Source: Jiella avicenniae
GTDB taxonomy: Bacteria; Pseudomonadota; Alphaproteobacteria; Rhizobiales; Rhizobiaceae
Direction: 5' to 3'
Assembly: GCF_021390325.1 (NCBI RefSeq)
Contig: NZ_JAJUWU010000019.1
Location: forward strand, 1 to 64,000
Length of the DNA: 64,000 nucleotides
How positions within the stretch are numbered: position 1 is the first letter of the stretch; the number at the start of each line of letters is the position of its first letter. A program made the position numbers and the translations under genes. Under the pieces are notes generated by a model. It was not told where the DNA came from and did not search any database. It saw nothing but the letters and a program-made list of their open reading frames with translations. Of this stretch, positions 11,257 through 19,459 are shown piece after piece.

Positions 11257-12516
11257 ATGACCGAAGCACAGCATCCTCGCCCCGAGCCTGCGGCGCTCGC
11301 CGCCACGATCGACCCGACCGACCCGGCCGCAGTATTGGCCGGCCTCATCCGTTGCCCCTCCGTGACGCCGCGGGACGGCGGCGCGCTGGCGCTACTCGAA
11401 GCGCTGTTGGCGGGGCAGGACTTCGCCGTCGATCGACCGGTGTTCTCCGAGGCGGGGACGGAGCCGGTCGAAAACCTCTTCGCAAGGCTGGGCGAGGCCG
11501 GGCCGCATCTGGTCTTTGCCGGGCACACCGACGTGGTGCCGCCGGGCGACGTTGCCGACTGGAGCCAGGATCCGTTCGCCGCCGCGATCGTCGGCGGCGA
11601 GATGATCGGCAGAGGTGCGGTCGACATGAAAGGCGGGATCGCCGCGTTCCTCGCCGCCGTCGCCAGACATCTGCGCAAGCATGGCGCCCCCCGCGGGCGG
11701 CTGTCCTTCCTGATCACCGGCGACGAGGAGGGGCCGGCGGTCAACGGCACGCAGAAGCTGCTCGACTGGGCGAGGGCGCGGGGCGAGCGCTTCGACGCCT
11801 GCCTCGTCGGCGAGCCGACCAATCCCGATGCGCTCGGCGACATGATCAAGATCGGCCGGCGCGGCTCGCTGTCCGGCGAGGTGCGGGTGGCGGGCGTCCA
11901 GGGCCACGTCGCCTATCCGCATCTCGCCGACAATCCGGTCCGCTCCGCCGTCCAGATCGCCGAAGCGCTGATGGCGACGCCCCTCGACGGGGGAACCGGG
12001 GTCTTCCAGCCCTCCAATCTCGAAATCACCGCGATCGAGACCGGCAACGCCTCCGTCAACGTCATCGGCGCCCGCTGCTCGATCTTCTTCAACGTCCGCT
12101 TCAACGATCTGTGGACCGTCGATGGCCTGAAGGCCGAGCTCGCCGAACGGGTTGCCGCAGGCGCGGCCTCCGCGCATCTGCGCCCGGGCCGGGAGGCCGC
12201 CGGCTATGACCTCGTCTGGCGCGAGCGGCCGTCCGAAGCCTTCTCGACCGGCGGCGGGACGGGCACGAAGGGGGCGGCCCTGACCGAGGCGCTGGTCGCC
12301 GCGATCACCGAAAAGACCGGCCGCCGGCCGCAGCTTTCCACCTCTGGCGGAACGTCGGATGCACGATTCATCAAGGATCATTGCCCGGTGATCGAATTCG
12401 GGCTTGTCGGAAAGACCATGCACATGTCCAATGAGCGGGTGGCATTGTCCGACCTCGAAGGACTGACGGAAATCTATGAAGCCTTCATCGCCCGCTGGTT
12501 CGCCGCCAACGCCTGA
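11257..12516 (+). CDS. dapE: succinyl-diaminopimelate desuccinylase
   Basis: A 419-aa M20-family metallohydrolase that hydrolyses N-succinyl-LL-diaminopimelate in lysine/DAP synthesis. Metal ligands and catalytic residues are visible: H90 and D92 in FAGHTDVVPPGD, D123 in GRGAVDMKGG, the catalytic pair E157/E158 in TGDEEG, and the C-terminal His in GKTMHMSNE. The dimerisation domain carries HVAYPHLADNP. The ATG at 11257 gives a slightly long N-terminus (about 20 extra residues); an internal start is possible, but LIRCPSVTP must be included. It is followed four bases later by the Yip1-like gene, with which it probably forms an operon. Confidence 0.96.
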   Translation: MTEAQHPRPEPAALAATIDPTDPAAVLAGLIRCPSVTPRDGGALALLEALLAGQDFAVDRPVFSEAGTEPVENLFARLGEAGPHLVFAGHTDVVPPGDVADWSQDPFAAAIVGGEMIGRGAVDMKGGIAAFLAAVARHLRKHGAPRGRLSFLITGDEEGPAVNGTQKLLDWARARGERFDACLVGEPTNPDALGDMIKIGRRGSLSGEVRVAGVQGHVAYPHLADNPVRSAVQIAEALMATPLDGGTGVFQPSNLEITAIETGNASVNVIGARCSIFFNVRFNDLWTVDGLKAELAERVAAGAASAHLRPGREAAGYDLVWRERPSEAFSTGGGTGTKGAALTEALVAAITEKTGRRPQLSTSGGTSDARFIKDHCPVIEFGLVGKTMHMSNERVALSDLEGLTEIYEAFIARWFAANA

Positions 12517-12520
12517 CCTG

Positions 12521-13111
12521 ATGCCGAGCCTCGACGACGTCGTACGGTTCTTCAACGGCGCCTTCCTGTTGATGGCGGGGAAAGCCGAGGGCCTGAAGCG
12601 GCTGGATCTGTCGGCGGACGGCTTCTGGCAGTCCTTTGCCGCCGTCATCGTCGCTTTGCCGCCGCTCGCCCTGTCCTGGCTCGCCTACGAGCTCGGCGGC
12701 CATCGTGTCCTCGCGGACGAGCGGAGCGGCATCGTCGTCTATGGCGCCCACGCCTTCGCCGACGTCCTCGCCTGGCTCCTGCCGGTGCTGATCCTGATGC
12801 TCGCGGCCAAACGCATCGGCTACTCGAAGAAGATCGTGCCCCTGGTCGTCGCCACCAACTGGGGCGGCGCGCTGCTCGCCTGGGCCGTGACGCCCTACTG
12901 GCTGATCGTCATCCTCTTCGGCGCCAGCGAGGTGACGGCCTTTGCCGGGCTGCTCGTCACCATCGCCACGGTCACCCTCACCATGCGCCTGATCTATTTC
13001 GCGCTCGCCAAGGACTTCGCCGCCGCCGTCGCCATCACCGTGATGATGATCATCGCCTCGCTGTTGAGCTACGGCGCGGTGATGGACGTGACGGGGGTGC
13101 CGCTGGTGTGA
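12521..13111 (+). CDS. Yip1-like multi-pass membrane protein
   Basis: A 196-aa protein beginning at ATG 12521, four bases after the dapE stop. It has about five hydrophobic segments (SFAAVIVALPPLALSWLAY, FADVLAWLLPVLILMLA, WGGALLAWAVTPYWLIVILF, GLLVTIATVTLT, AVAITVMMIIASLLS) and a short N-terminal helix (DDVVRFFNGAFLLMAGK). The pattern resembles the small Yip1/DUF1282-type membrane proteins found next to dapE in rhizobia. Its function is unknown; the tight spacing suggests cotranscription with dapE. Confidence 0.75.
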   Translation: MPSLDDVVRFFNGAFLLMAGKAEGLKRLDLSADGFWQSFAAVIVALPPLALSWLAYELGGHRVLADERSGIVVYGAHAFADVLAWLLPVLILMLAAKRIGYSKKIVPLVVATNWGGALLAWAVTPYWLIVILFGASEVTAFAGLLVTIATVTLTMRLIYFALAKDFAAAVAITVMMIIASLLSYGAVMDVTGVPLV

Positions 13112-13113
13112 GG

Positions 13114-13133
13114 GCCGACCGACTCCGGTCGGC
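13114..13133. terminator. hairpin between convergent genes
   Basis: A perfect 7-bp stem GCCGACC/GGTCGGC with a six-base loop lies three bases after the stop of the Yip1-like gene and 26 bases from the end of the convergent aldo/keto reductase. There is no T-run, so it could be a bidirectional, factor-assisted terminator or an RNA-stabilising hairpin. Confidence 0.45.
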
Positions 13134-13159
13134 GTCACCCGCTTGCGCAGATTTCGACG

Positions 13160-14038
13160 CTAGCCCGCGTCAGCCGTCCCGATGCGATCGAGTTCGGCGA
13201 TCGCCTCGGCTGGCAGTGCGAGATCGGCCGCAGCGAGATTCTCCCGCAGATGCTCGACCGACGACGTTCCCGGGATGAGCAGGATGTTCGGCGAGCGTTG
13301 CAGCAGCCAGGCGAGCGCCACCTGCATCGGCGTCCGCCCGAGCTTCGCCGCAACGGCCGAAAGCGTTTCCGACTGCAGCGGCGAAAAACCGCCGAGCGGG
13401 AAGAACGGCACATAGGCGATGCCGTCTTTCGCCAGATCGTCGATCAGCGCGTCGTCGCTGCGATGGGCGATGTTGTACTGGTTCTGGACGCAGACGATGT
13501 CGGCAATGCCCCGGCCCTCGGCGATCTGCGTCGGGGTGACGTTGGACAGGCCGATATGCTTCACCAGACCGGCGCGCTGCAGCTCCGCGAGGGCGGTCAT
13601 CGGCGCCTCGATCGAGCCCTCGGCGGGGCCGTGGACGTCGAACATGATCCTGAGGTTGACGACGTCCATCGCATCGAGACCGAGATTTCTCAGGTTGTCC
13701 TCGACGGCCCCTCGCAGCTCGGCGGGCGAGTTGGCGAGCTCCCAGGATCCTTCCGGCCCGCGCTTCGCGCCGATCTTGGTCACGATGGTCAGGTCGTCCG
13801 GGTAGGGGGCGAGCGCCTCTCGGATGATCTGGTTGGTGACGTGGGGACCGTAGAAGTCGCTGGTGTCGATGTGATCCACGCCGGCCTCGACCGCTGCGCG
13901 CAGGACGGCGATGGCGCCCGCGCGATCCTTCGGCGGGCCGAAGACGCCCGGTCCGGCGAGCTGCATCGCGCCATAGCCCATGCGCTTCACGGTCCTGTCA
14001 CCGAGCTGGAAGGTTCCTGCTTTGGAAAGGTCGGTCAT
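13160..14038 (-). CDS. aldo/keto reductase, YdbC/PdxI-like
   Basis: A 292-aa TIM-barrel oxidoreductase. A strong ribosome-binding site (AGAGGAG seven bases before the ATG at 14038) fixes the start. Residues D58, Y63 and K88 of the AKR catalytic set are present in HIDTSDFYGP and VTKIG, but the usual His is replaced at DVVNLR (N128). The same pattern and the openings GDRTVKRMGYGAMQLAGPGVFG and NQYNIAHR are characteristic of the E. coli YdbC (PdxI) group, which reduces pyridoxal to pyridoxine with NADPH. That function is inferred from family likeness. It is divergently transcribed from a LysR-type regulator, which probably controls it. Confidence 0.9.
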   Translation of the reverse strand: MTDLSKAGTFQLGDRTVKRMGYGAMQLAGPGVFGPPKDRAGAIAVLRAAVEAGVDHIDTSDFYGPHVTNQIIREALAPYPDDLTIVTKIGAKRGPEGSWELANSPAELRGAVEDNLRNLGLDAMDVVNLRIMFDVHGPAEGSIEAPMTALAELQRAGLVKHIGLSNVTPTQIAEGRGIADIVCVQNQYNIAHRSDDALIDDLAKDGIAYVPFFPLGGFSPLQSETLSAVAAKLGRTPMQVALAWLLQRSPNILLIPGTSSVEHLRENLAAADLALPAEAIAELDRIGTADAG

Positions 14039-14084
14039 TACTGAACTCCTCTGTGGTTCGGCCCGTAGCTAGACCACCGCAAGC

Positions 14085-14112
14085 TGTGCGATAACCGGCT
14101 GAAATCCGCACA
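14085..14112. promoter_or_regulatory. putative LysR-type operator
   Basis: An interrupted inverted repeat TGTGCG-N16-CGCACA lies in the 95-bp divergent region between the aldo/keto reductase and the LysR gene. A third copy of the half-site (GTGCGA) sits at about 14117-14122, near the lysR ribosome-binding site. The placement fits autoregulation plus control of the reductase. No experimental support. Confidence 0.4.
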
Positions 14113-14133
14113 GGTCGTGCGAAAGGACGAACG

Positions 14134-15036
14134 ATGCCCGAACTCGCCGATCTGCCCGAGTTCCTCGCAGTGGTGCGCGCCGGTGGCTTCCGCGACGCGG
14201 CGCGCGTCACCGGAAAGAGCGCGTCGGGCCTGTCGGAGGCGGTCCGCCGGCTGGAGACGCGTCTCGGCGTCCGGCTGCTCAATCGGACGACCCGCAGCGT
14301 CGCGCCGACCGAGGCAGGGCGCCGGCTGATCGAGCGGCTCGGCCCGGCGCTGACGCAGGTCGAGGACGCTCTCGATGTCATCAATACGTTTCGCGATCGC
14401 ACGGCGGGGACGTTGCGGCTCAACGTTCCGGTCTCCGCGGCCCGCCTCGTCCTGCCGAAGATCGTCCCGGATTTCCTCGCCGCCTTTCCCGACATCCGGC
14501 TGGAAGTCATCTGCGAGGACAGCTTCGTCGACGTTCTGGCGGAAGGCTGCGACGCCGGCATCCGCTATGACGAACGCCTCGAACAGGACATGATCGCCGT
14601 GCCGATCGGCCCGCGCGAGCAGAGGATGGCGGCGGCCGCCTCGCCGGCCTATCTCGACCGCGCCGGGCGGCCGGAGCATCCGCGCGACTTGTTGACCCAT
14701 CGCTGCATTCTCGGCCGCTTTCGCGGCGGTGCGCTGACGACGCCCTGGGAGTTCGAAAAGGACGGCGAGATCGTCAAGGTGGAAGCCGGCGGCCCGCTCG
14801 TCACCTCCACCGGCGGCGGCATGGACCTCGCCGTCGAAGCCGCGATCGGGGGCGTCGGCATCCTCGGGCTGTTCGAGGAATGGCTGCGGCCGGCGCTGAG
14901 CGACGGGCGGCTGGAACCGGTGCTGGAAGACTGGTGGCAGAGCTTCTCGGGACCGTTTCTGTATTATCCGGGTCGGAAAAACCTGCCGGCGCCGCTGAGG
15001 GCGTTCGTGGATTTCGCGAAGGGGGTGCGGTGGTGA
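14134..15036 (+). CDS. LysR-family transcriptional regulator
   Basis: A 300-aa protein with an N-terminal winged helix-turn-helix (about residues 1-60; FLAVVRAGGFRDAARVTGKSASGLSEAVRRLETRLGVRLLNRTTRS) and a periplasmic-binding-like effector domain (about 90-295). It belongs to the subgroup typified by LNVPVSAARLVLPKIVPDFLAAFP and YDERLEQDM, often found beside oxidoreductase genes. AAAGGA lies seven bases before the ATG. The divergent aldo/keto reductase is the obvious target. The effector is unknown. Confidence 0.93.
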   Translation: MPELADLPEFLAVVRAGGFRDAARVTGKSASGLSEAVRRLETRLGVRLLNRTTRSVAPTEAGRRLIERLGPALTQVEDALDVINTFRDRTAGTLRLNVPVSAARLVLPKIVPDFLAAFPDIRLEVICEDSFVDVLAEGCDAGIRYDERLEQDMIAVPIGPREQRMAAAASPAYLDRAGRPEHPRDLLTHRCILGRFRGGALTTPWEFEKDGEIVKVEAGGPLVTSTGGGMDLAVEAAIGGVGILGLFEEWLRPALSDGRLEPVLEDWWQSFSGPFLYYPGRKNLPAPLRAFVDFAKGVRW

Positions 15037-15051
15037 GAAGGGGGCGCTCCG

Positions 15052-15831
15052 TTACCCGTCATAGGCCGGCAGCGTCCGCTTCGGGGCGTTGCCGTATTCG
15101 ACCTTCGTCAGATACAGCCCGTCCGGCGGCGCCACCGGACCGCAGCGCGTGCGGTCGTGGCTTTCGAGCGCGGCGACGACGTCGCCCGTCGTCCAGCGAC
15201 CCTCGCCGACGAGCTTCAGCGTCCCGGCGAAGGAGCGGATCTGGTTGTGCAGGAAGGACTGGGCCATCGCGGTGATATGCACCTCCTCGCCGGGGCCCTT
15301 CACGACGGAGAGTTCCTCCAGCGTGCGGATCGGGTTCTTCGCCTGGCAGTGGGTGGAGCGGAAGGTGTTGAAGTCGTGGGTGCCGACGAGGGCCTGGGCG
15401 GCCTCGTGCATCGCCGCGACGTCGAGGTCGCGCGAGACCCACCAGACCCGGCCGCGGTCGATCGCCGGCGGCGCCCGGCGGTTGAAGATGCGGTAGAGAT
15501 ACCAGCGTTTGCGGGCCGAGAAGCGGGCGTCGAAATCGTCCGCCACGCGCTCGGCGGAAACGATCGAGACCGGCTCGTCGCGGATATGGGCGTTGAGCGC
15601 GTCGCGCACCGTGTCCGCCTGCCATTCGCGGGACAGATCGACATGGGCGACTTGGCCGGTGGCGTGAACACCGGCGTCGGTGCGCCCGGCGCCGAACAGC
15701 GTCGGGGCCTCGCCTGTGAAGCCGGCAAGCCCGGTCTCGATCACCTCCTGGACCGACAGGCCGTTCTCCTGCCGCTGCCAGCCGCGATAGGGGCCGCCGT
15801 CATATTCGATGGTGAGCTTGTAGCGGGGCAT
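15052..15831 (-). CDS. truA: tRNA pseudouridine(38-40) synthase
   Basis: A 259-aa enzyme that converts uridines 38, 39 and 40 of the tRNA anticodon arm to pseudouridine. The catalytic Asp is D52 in the signature [11 protein letters not shown]. Other family blocks are [12 protein letters not shown] at the N-terminus, RSTHCQ and [13 protein letters not shown]. The length is typical. It is the last gene of the minus-strand group def-fmt-truA, but a 329-bp spacer with a large inverted repeat separates it from fmt. Confidence 0.96.
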   Translation of the reverse strand: MPRYKLTIEYDGGPYRGWQRQENGLSVQEVIETGLAGFTGEAPTLFGAGRTDAGVHATGQVAHVDLSREWQADTVRDALNAHIRDEPVSIVSAERVADDFDARFSARKRWYLYRIFNRRAPPAIDRGRVWWVSRDLDVAAMHEAAQALVGTHDFNTFRSTHCQAKNPIRTLEELSVVKGPGEEVHITAMAQSFLHNQIRSFAGTLKLVGEGRWTTGDVVAALESHDRTRCGPVAPPDGLYLTKVEYGNAPKRTLPAYDG

Positions 15832-15967
15832 CAGGCGGGGGATGCGGGGGGCCGAGCGCAGCGAGGGCGGCGGGCAATTCGCGCAATCCGGAGAGGTGAT
15901 TGTGGCTCCGGCCGAAGATCTCTTCGTACATTCTCGACAGGTCCCGGATGACGGCTCACAGCCCTCA

Positions 15968-16110
15968 CCGCGGCGTCATCCTCGGGCCTGTCCCGAGGAT
16001 CTCCTGTGATCTCCGCGGCAAAATCCTCGGTCGATGAAACCCACCCGTCATATTCCCTCGTCGGCCGACGGCAGTAGATCCTCGGGACAAGCCCGAGGAT
16101 GACGCCGCGG
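15968..16110. repeat. nested intergenic palindrome pair (CCTCGGG...CCCGAGG type)
   Basis: Two 35-base arms, 15968-16002 and 16076-16110, are reverse complements with a single mismatch, separated by 73 bases. Each arm is itself a palindrome of the form ATCCTCGGG-N5-CCCGAGGAT. This is the familiar mobile-looking intergenic repeat of Rhizobiales genomes, which is often misannotated as a small ORF. It fills most of the 329-bp gap between fmt and truA (both on the minus strand). The transcript could fold into a long cruciform-like hairpin and weaken or process the mRNA between the two genes. Confidence 0.85.
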
Positions 16111-16160
16111 GGAGGGCGGTTGCTTGTTTCTGTGGCGGTCGGCCCGGCAGACAGCATTAC

Positions 16161-17156
16161 CTACTCCCCGCCCAAGACAGTTCCCGCCGCGACGGGCGCA
16201 CCGCGCAGCAGCTCGGCCGCCGCCACGCGTTTGCCGCCGGCGCGCTGCAGTTCGAGGAGGCGCACGGCGCCGGAGCCGCAGGCGACGGTGAGGCCGGAGT
16301 CGAGGGTGGTTCCGGGGGACACGGACGCCATGTCGGCATCGGAGACGGCCTGACCGTGATCGCCATCGACCGCGACGGCCCGCAGCAGTTTCACCCGCTC
16401 GGGCGCGCCGGCAAAGGGGATCGTCGTCCAGGCCCCCGGCATCGGCGAAAAGCCGTTGATTCGGCCGGCGACGACCGCCGCCTCGGCCGTCCAGTCGATC
16501 CGGGTCTCGGCCTTGTCGATCTTCTTGGCATAGAGCGGAGCGCGACCGGTTCGCGCCTCGATCGCCGTCTGGTCCTCGAAGGGGAGGGTGCCCGCTTCCA
16601 GCTTCGCAAGGGCCTCGATCATCAGCTCGGCGGAAAGCCGCGACAGTCGCTCCTGAAGATCGCCCGCCGTTTCGTAGGGGGCGATCTCCGTCTCTGCGGT
16701 GAGCGCCACGGGGCCGGTGTCGAGCCCGGCTTCCATCCGCATCACCATCATGCCCGTCATGGCGTCGCCTGCCTCGATCGCCCGCTGGATCGGCGCGGCG
16801 CCCCGCCAGCGCGGCAACAGCGAGCCGTGGCCGTTGAGGCAGCCGAAGCGTGGCGCGTCGAGCACCGCCTGTGGCAGAAGCAGGCCGTAGGCGACGACCA
16901 CCGCGACGTCGGCTTCGAGGGCGGCGAAGGCTTGGATCTCGGCCTGGTCCTTGAAGTTCAGCGGCGAGCGCACCGCGAGCCCGAGCCGCTCCGCTTCCAC
17001 CTCGACCGGCGAGGGCGTCAGCTTCAGCCCGCGGCGGCCGGCCTTGCGCGGCGGCTGGGTGTAGACCGCAGGCACGCGGTGCCCGGCCGCGACGATGGCG
17101 GCGAGCGTCGGCACGGAGAAGGCCGGTGTGCCCATGAAGACGACGGAGAGCGCCAT
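16161..17156 (-). CDS. fmt: methionyl-tRNA formyltransferase
   Basis: A 331-aa enzyme that formylates initiator Met-tRNA using 10-formyl-tetrahydrofolate. The N-terminal Rossmann domain begins [12 protein letters not shown]. The catalytic set N108, H110 and D146 is present ([21 protein letters not shown] and GLDTGP); the family usually has LNVH or LNIH here. The C-terminal OB-like domain includes [12 protein letters not shown] and the [11 protein letters not shown] tail. The def stop codon lies immediately upstream (four bases between the genes), so def-fmt is translationally linked. Confidence 0.96.
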   Translation of the reverse strand: MALSVVFMGTPAFSVPTLAAIVAAGHRVPAVYTQPPRKAGRRGLKLTPSPVEVEAERLGLAVRSPLNFKDQAEIQAFAALEADVAVVVAYGLLLPQAVLDAPRFGCLNGHGSLLPRWRGAAPIQRAIEAGDAMTGMMVMRMEAGLDTGPVALTAETEIAPYETAGDLQERLSRLSAELMIEALAKLEAGTLPFEDQTAIEARTGRAPLYAKKIDKAETRIDWTAEAAVVAGRINGFSPMPGAWTTIPFAGAPERVKLLRAVAVDGDHGQAVSDADMASVSPGTTLDSGLTVACGSGAVRLLELQRAGGKRVAAAELLRGAPVAAGTVLGGE

Positions 17157-17160
17157 CGCC

Positions 17161-17676
17161 TCAGGCCGATTTCAGCCGCGCCTGCTTGGTGAACTTCTTG
17201 ATCACCATGTCGCGCTTCAGCTTCGAGATGTGATCGATGAAGAGAACGCCGTCGAGATGGTCGATCTCGTGCTGCAGGCAGGTGGCGAAGATGCCCTCCG
17301 CCGTCTCCTCGTGCATCGCGCCGTCGAGCCCGAGATAGCGAACGGTCACCGTCGCCGGCCGCTCGACCTCGGCATAGTAGTCCGGGATCGACAGGCAGCC
17401 TTCCTCGTAGAGGCTGCGCTCGTCGGAGCGCGAGACGATCTCCGGGTTGAGAAACACCCGCGGCGCCTTTTCCTCGTCCTCCTTCGACACGTCGAGCACG
17501 AGCATGCGGAGCGGCTCGCCCACCTGGATCGAAGCAAGGCCGATGCCGGGCGCGTCGTACATCGTCTCCAGCATGTCGTCGGCGAATTTCCGCAACGGAT
17601 CGTCGACTCGCTCGATCGGCCGGGAGACCTCGCGGAGCTTGGGATCGGGGAGAATGATGAGCGGCTTGATCGTCAT
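17161..17676 (-). CDS. def: peptide deformylase
   Basis: A 171-aa metalloenzyme that removes the formyl group from new proteins. The ATG at 17676 gives the standard N-terminus [15 protein letters not shown]; the frame is open 15 codons further upstream but those residues do not match the family. Motif 1 is [10 protein letters not shown] (one Ser where Ala is usual), motif 2 EGCLSIP (Cys94 metal ligand) and motif 3 HEIDH (H136, E137, H140). It is the first gene of the def-fmt(-truA) group. Confidence 0.96.
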   Translation of the reverse strand: MTIKPLIILPDPKLREVSRPIERVDDPLRKFADDMLETMYDAPGIGLASIQVGEPLRMLVLDVSKEDEEKAPRVFLNPEIVSRSDERSLYEEGCLSIPDYYAEVERPATVTVRYLGLDGAMHEETAEGIFATCLQHEIDHLDGVLFIDHISKLKRDMVIKKFTKQARLKSA

Positions 17677-17855
17677 GGCGCGGAGGTAGTGGCTGGCGAT
17701 GAAGCGGTCAATCCGCTTCATGCGCGTGGGAGCGATGCTTTCGTATACTGCCGGCCGGCGCAGGAGCCGCCGGAATCCGGCCGTCTCGAAGTCTGCCGAT
17801 GAATCCGTTCTTCTTTTGGTCCCATCGTTAAGGATTGCCTGCTATCGTCGCGCAC

Positions 17856-19022
17856 ATGATTCTCGACGTCGTCGCCCTTTTGAACCGTCCCGTCGTCGCG
17901 CTCGCCGGCGTCGAGGTGACGGGTCTTGCCGCCGCTCTCGCAGCGCTGTGTTTCGTCCTCGGCTTCGCCTGGCTTCGGGCGGCCGGTCGCGCCAGGAGGG
18001 GACGCGCCGCGCTCGACGCCGCCGAGCAGAACACCGCCCGGCTCGACCAGCTCGTTCGCAGCCAGGCCGAGATGTCCGGGCGCATGCAGACCATGACGGA
18101 GATCTTCGGCGCCCGGCAGGCCGATCTCACACGCTCCTTGTCGGACCGGATGGACGGTCTGACCAGCCGCATCGGCCAGTCGATCCTTTCGACCACCAGG
18201 GACACCAAGGCCTCGCTCTCCGCGCTGGCGGAGCGTCTCGCGGTCATCGATCAGGCGCAGGGCGAGATCCGCAGTCTCACCGGCGAGGTCGTGAGGCTGA
18301 AGGACGTCCTCGCCAACAAGCAGAGCCGCGGCGCCTTCGGCGAGGGGCGGATGCAGGCGATCGTCGCCGACGCCCTGCCGGCCTCCGTCTACGTCTTCCA
18401 GGCGACGCTTTCCAACGGCCGGCGGCCCGACTGCCTGATCAAGATGCCGAACGGCGCCCCCGGCCTCGTCATCGACGCGAAGTTTCCGCTCGAGGCCTAT
18501 TCGGCCCTCGAGACATCGCCGGATGCCGAGGCGAGGGCCGCCGCCGCGTCGCGGCTGCGCCGCGACATGGAGGTGCACGTTCGGGCCGTCTCGGAAAAAT
18601 ACCTGATCCCCGGCGAGACCCAGGACACCGCCTTCCTGTTCGTGCCGTCGGAAAGCATCTTCGCGACGATCCACGAAAGCTTCGACGACGTCGTCCAGAA
18701 GGCCTACCGGGCCGGCGTCGTCATCGTCTCGCCCTCGCTCCTCAACCTGTCGATCCAGGTCGTCCAGGCGGTCCTGAAGGATGCGCGGCTGCGGGCCTCG
18801 GCGGGCCGGATCCAGTCCGAGGTGCGGCTCTTCGCCGAGGACCTGGAGCGCCTCGACGCACGGGTCGCCGCCCTCAAGGGCCACTTCGCCCACGCTTCGC
18901 GGGACATCGACCAGATCTCGCTGTCGAGCGACAAGCTGAAGCGGCGTGGCGACAGGATCGCCGGCATCGAACTCGGCGACGAGGCCGCGCATCCGCCCGC
19001 GGGGTCGCTGGCGCGGGGGTGA
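17856..19022 (+). CDS. rmuC: DNA recombination protein RmuC
   Basis: A 388-aa protein with an N-terminal membrane anchor (VTGLAAALAALCFVLGFAWL), a coiled-coil segment (about 45-140) and the RmuC nuclease-like domain (about 150-360: SRGAFGEGRMQAIVAD, RPDCLIKMP, VIDAKFPLEAY, FLFVPSESIFA, VSPSLL). RmuC limits inversion between short inverted repeats in E. coli. The ATG at 17856 is chosen; an in-frame TTG at 17835 directly follows a TAAGGA sequence but is too close to it. It is divergent from def, a neighbourhood common in rhizobia. Confidence 0.92.
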   Translation: MILDVVALLNRPVVALAGVEVTGLAAALAALCFVLGFAWLRAAGRARRGRAALDAAEQNTARLDQLVRSQAEMSGRMQTMTEIFGARQADLTRSLSDRMDGLTSRIGQSILSTTRDTKASLSALAERLAVIDQAQGEIRSLTGEVVRLKDVLANKQSRGAFGEGRMQAIVADALPASVYVFQATLSNGRRPDCLIKMPNGAPGLVIDAKFPLEAYSALETSPDAEARAAAASRLRRDMEVHVRAVSEKYLIPGETQDTAFLFVPSESIFATIHESFDDVVQKAYRAGVVIVSPSLLNLSIQVVQAVLKDARLRASAGRIQSEVRLFAEDLERLDARVAALKGHFAHASRDIDQISLSSDKLKRRGDRIAGIELGDEAAHPPAGSLARG

Positions 19023-19459
19023 GGACAGCGCAGACGCTTCGAAGCCGGCCGGATAGCGCGATCGCTCGGCGACGAAGTCGAGCCCCTCGGCTCGGTCGAA
19101 CCGATGGCGCGCCCGCAGCCGTCCCGGGGCGACACGCCGCGTGCTCACAAAGTTGTTATCGGATCGTTCGACGCCCGATGATCTGGCACGGTGGGCGCAC
19201 CGTCTGAAAAGGGTCGCTGGCAGCATGGGCTGCTTCGGAGGTGGCGGATGCCGACCAAGGACAGGCTGTGCGGCAGGGCCCGACGGGTGCCAGCCAATGG
19301 CCGACCGGCGTCCCATCAACGCTGCGTGATCCGCTGTACTTTCCGCTGCGTCAGGGGTAAGTGGCGGCAGAAACCTTAAAAAAAGATTTACGCCAGGGCG
19401 GATCGAAAACGCTCGGGCTGCATTGTAGACTGCAGCATTCGGACACGCAGGGGGATCAC
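19023..19459. other. intergenic region before protease gene
   Basis: About 440 bases between rmuC and the trypsin-like protease. It has an A-rich run at about 19378-19390 and ends in a CAGGGGGATC ribosome-binding region. I see no credible gene, tRNA or known riboswitch; a promoter for the protease presumably lies in the last 100 bases. Confidence 0.4.

Noticed and set aside
15831-16157. A 108-aa minus-strand ORF between truA and fmt (contains VILGLVPRIYCRRPT).
   Set aside because: It is the well-known false ORF created by the CCTCGGG repeat; the DNA is a nested palindrome.
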